Both the position numbers and the translations under genes were made by a program. Of a stretch of 13,481 bases of DNA, positions 13,189 through 13,481 are shown in pieces. The stretch is from positions 1 through 13,481 of the forward strand of contig JAWWBX010000094.1 of assembly GCA_033720735.1 (NCBI GenBank), given 5' to 3'. The stretch is from B8-G4 sp033720735. Its GTDB lineage: Bacteria; Bacteroidota; Bacteroidia; Chitinophagales; Saprospiraceae. The notes beneath the pieces are model-generated. The model was not told the DNA's origin and did not search any database. It was given only the letters and a program-made list of their open reading frames with translations. Positions within the stretch are counted from its first letter, which is position 1, and each line of letters starts with the position of its first letter.

Positions 13189-13481
13189 ATGGCACTATCC
13201 GAACAGGAAATCGTACGAAGAGAGAACCTGGAAAAGATCCGCGCGACCGGCATTGAACCTTATCCGGCCGCTGGATTCAAAGTCAGCCATCTTGCGGCCG
13301 ATATTCATGCGGCCCATACCCCGGTGCAACCACTCGGGCAGGTTGCGCTGGCGGGACGATTGATGCAGAAACGGGTGATGGGCAAGGCTTCATTCGCAGA
13401 GTTGCAGGACAGCTCGGGCCGTATACAGGTATACATCAACCGTGACGAGATCTGCCCGGATGAAGACAAGACATTATATAA
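13189..13481 (+). CDS. lysS: LysS, class II lysyl-tRNA synthetase (5' part, cut by window end)
   Basis: The first 97 residues are present. They read MALSEQEIVRRENLEKIRAT then GIEPYP, and the N-terminal OB-fold anticodon-binding domain starts at about residue 52 (VALAGRLMQKRVMGKASFAE), continuing through ELQDSSGRIQVYINRDE. This is the highly conserved start of bacterial LysS, which charges tRNA-Lys. The ATG is supported by an in-frame TGA at 13180-13182, only two codons upstream. The catalytic domain lies beyond the window. Confidence 0.97.
   Translation, partial: MALSEQEIVRRENLEKIRATGIEPYPAAGFKVSHLAADIHAAHTPVQPLGQVALAGRLMQKRVMGKASFAELQDSSGRIQVYINRDEICPDEDKTLY

Overview
The window reads as a chromosomal segment of a member of the Bacteroidota (Flavobacteriales/Saprospirales-like; exact rank not determinable here). 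Evidence: a C-terminal type IX secretion (T9SS) sorting domain on the protein at 11479-13131, a SprB-type repeat in the lipoprotein at 7516-8076, a propeller/Y_Y_Y sensor architecture typical of the phylum, and several matches to the Bacteroidota promoter -7 box TAnnTTTG. The DNA is GC-rich for the phylum by eye.

Layout. (1) 58-3559, minus strand: a compact four-gene block. In transcription order it holds a 72-aa degenerate cold-shock-domain-like protein, a 444-aa protein with a transglutaminase-like Cys-His-Asp core, a 266-aa unrecognised protein whose start overlaps the preceding stop by one base, and a four-TM protein fused to an RppH-like Nudix hydrolase. This is the least ordinary part of the window and the best candidate for an undescribed system. 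(2) A short, nearly symmetric divergent promoter region at about 3610-3625 separates it from (3) a 1028-aa receptor-type adenylate cyclase (3630-6716, plus): periplasmic beta-propeller, Y_Y_Y domain, one TM, coiled coil, class III cyclase with all key residues. (4) 6717-7515: a repeat-rich spacer with a tRNA-Ala(GGC) gene on the minus strand, its probable promoter and terminator, and two families of GC-rich palindromic elements. (5) 7516-8076, plus: a lipoprotein with one SprB repeat and a small cytochrome c-like domain. (6) 8077-8499: a second repeat-rich spacer. (7) 8500-10959, minus: complete priA (replication-restart helicase) using a TTG start. (8) 10988-11371, plus: a VOC/glyoxalase-fold protein with a GTG start, whose probable promoter lies inside the 5' end of priA. 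(9) 11354-11453: a short tandem array of palindromic 33-bp units. (10) 11479-13131, plus: a secreted arylsulfotransferase-like protein with a T9SS tail. (11) 13189-13481, plus: the 5' part of lysS, cut by the window end.

Housekeeping genes (priA, lysS, tRNA-Ala) alternate with surface, signalling and unknown genes, so this looks like ordinary chromosome with an accessory-looking minus-strand block at the left. No transposase, integrase, CRISPR array or phage gene is visible. The spacers are striking: they consist largely of heptameric and octameric degenerate tandem tracts plus hairpin-forming dispersed elements.
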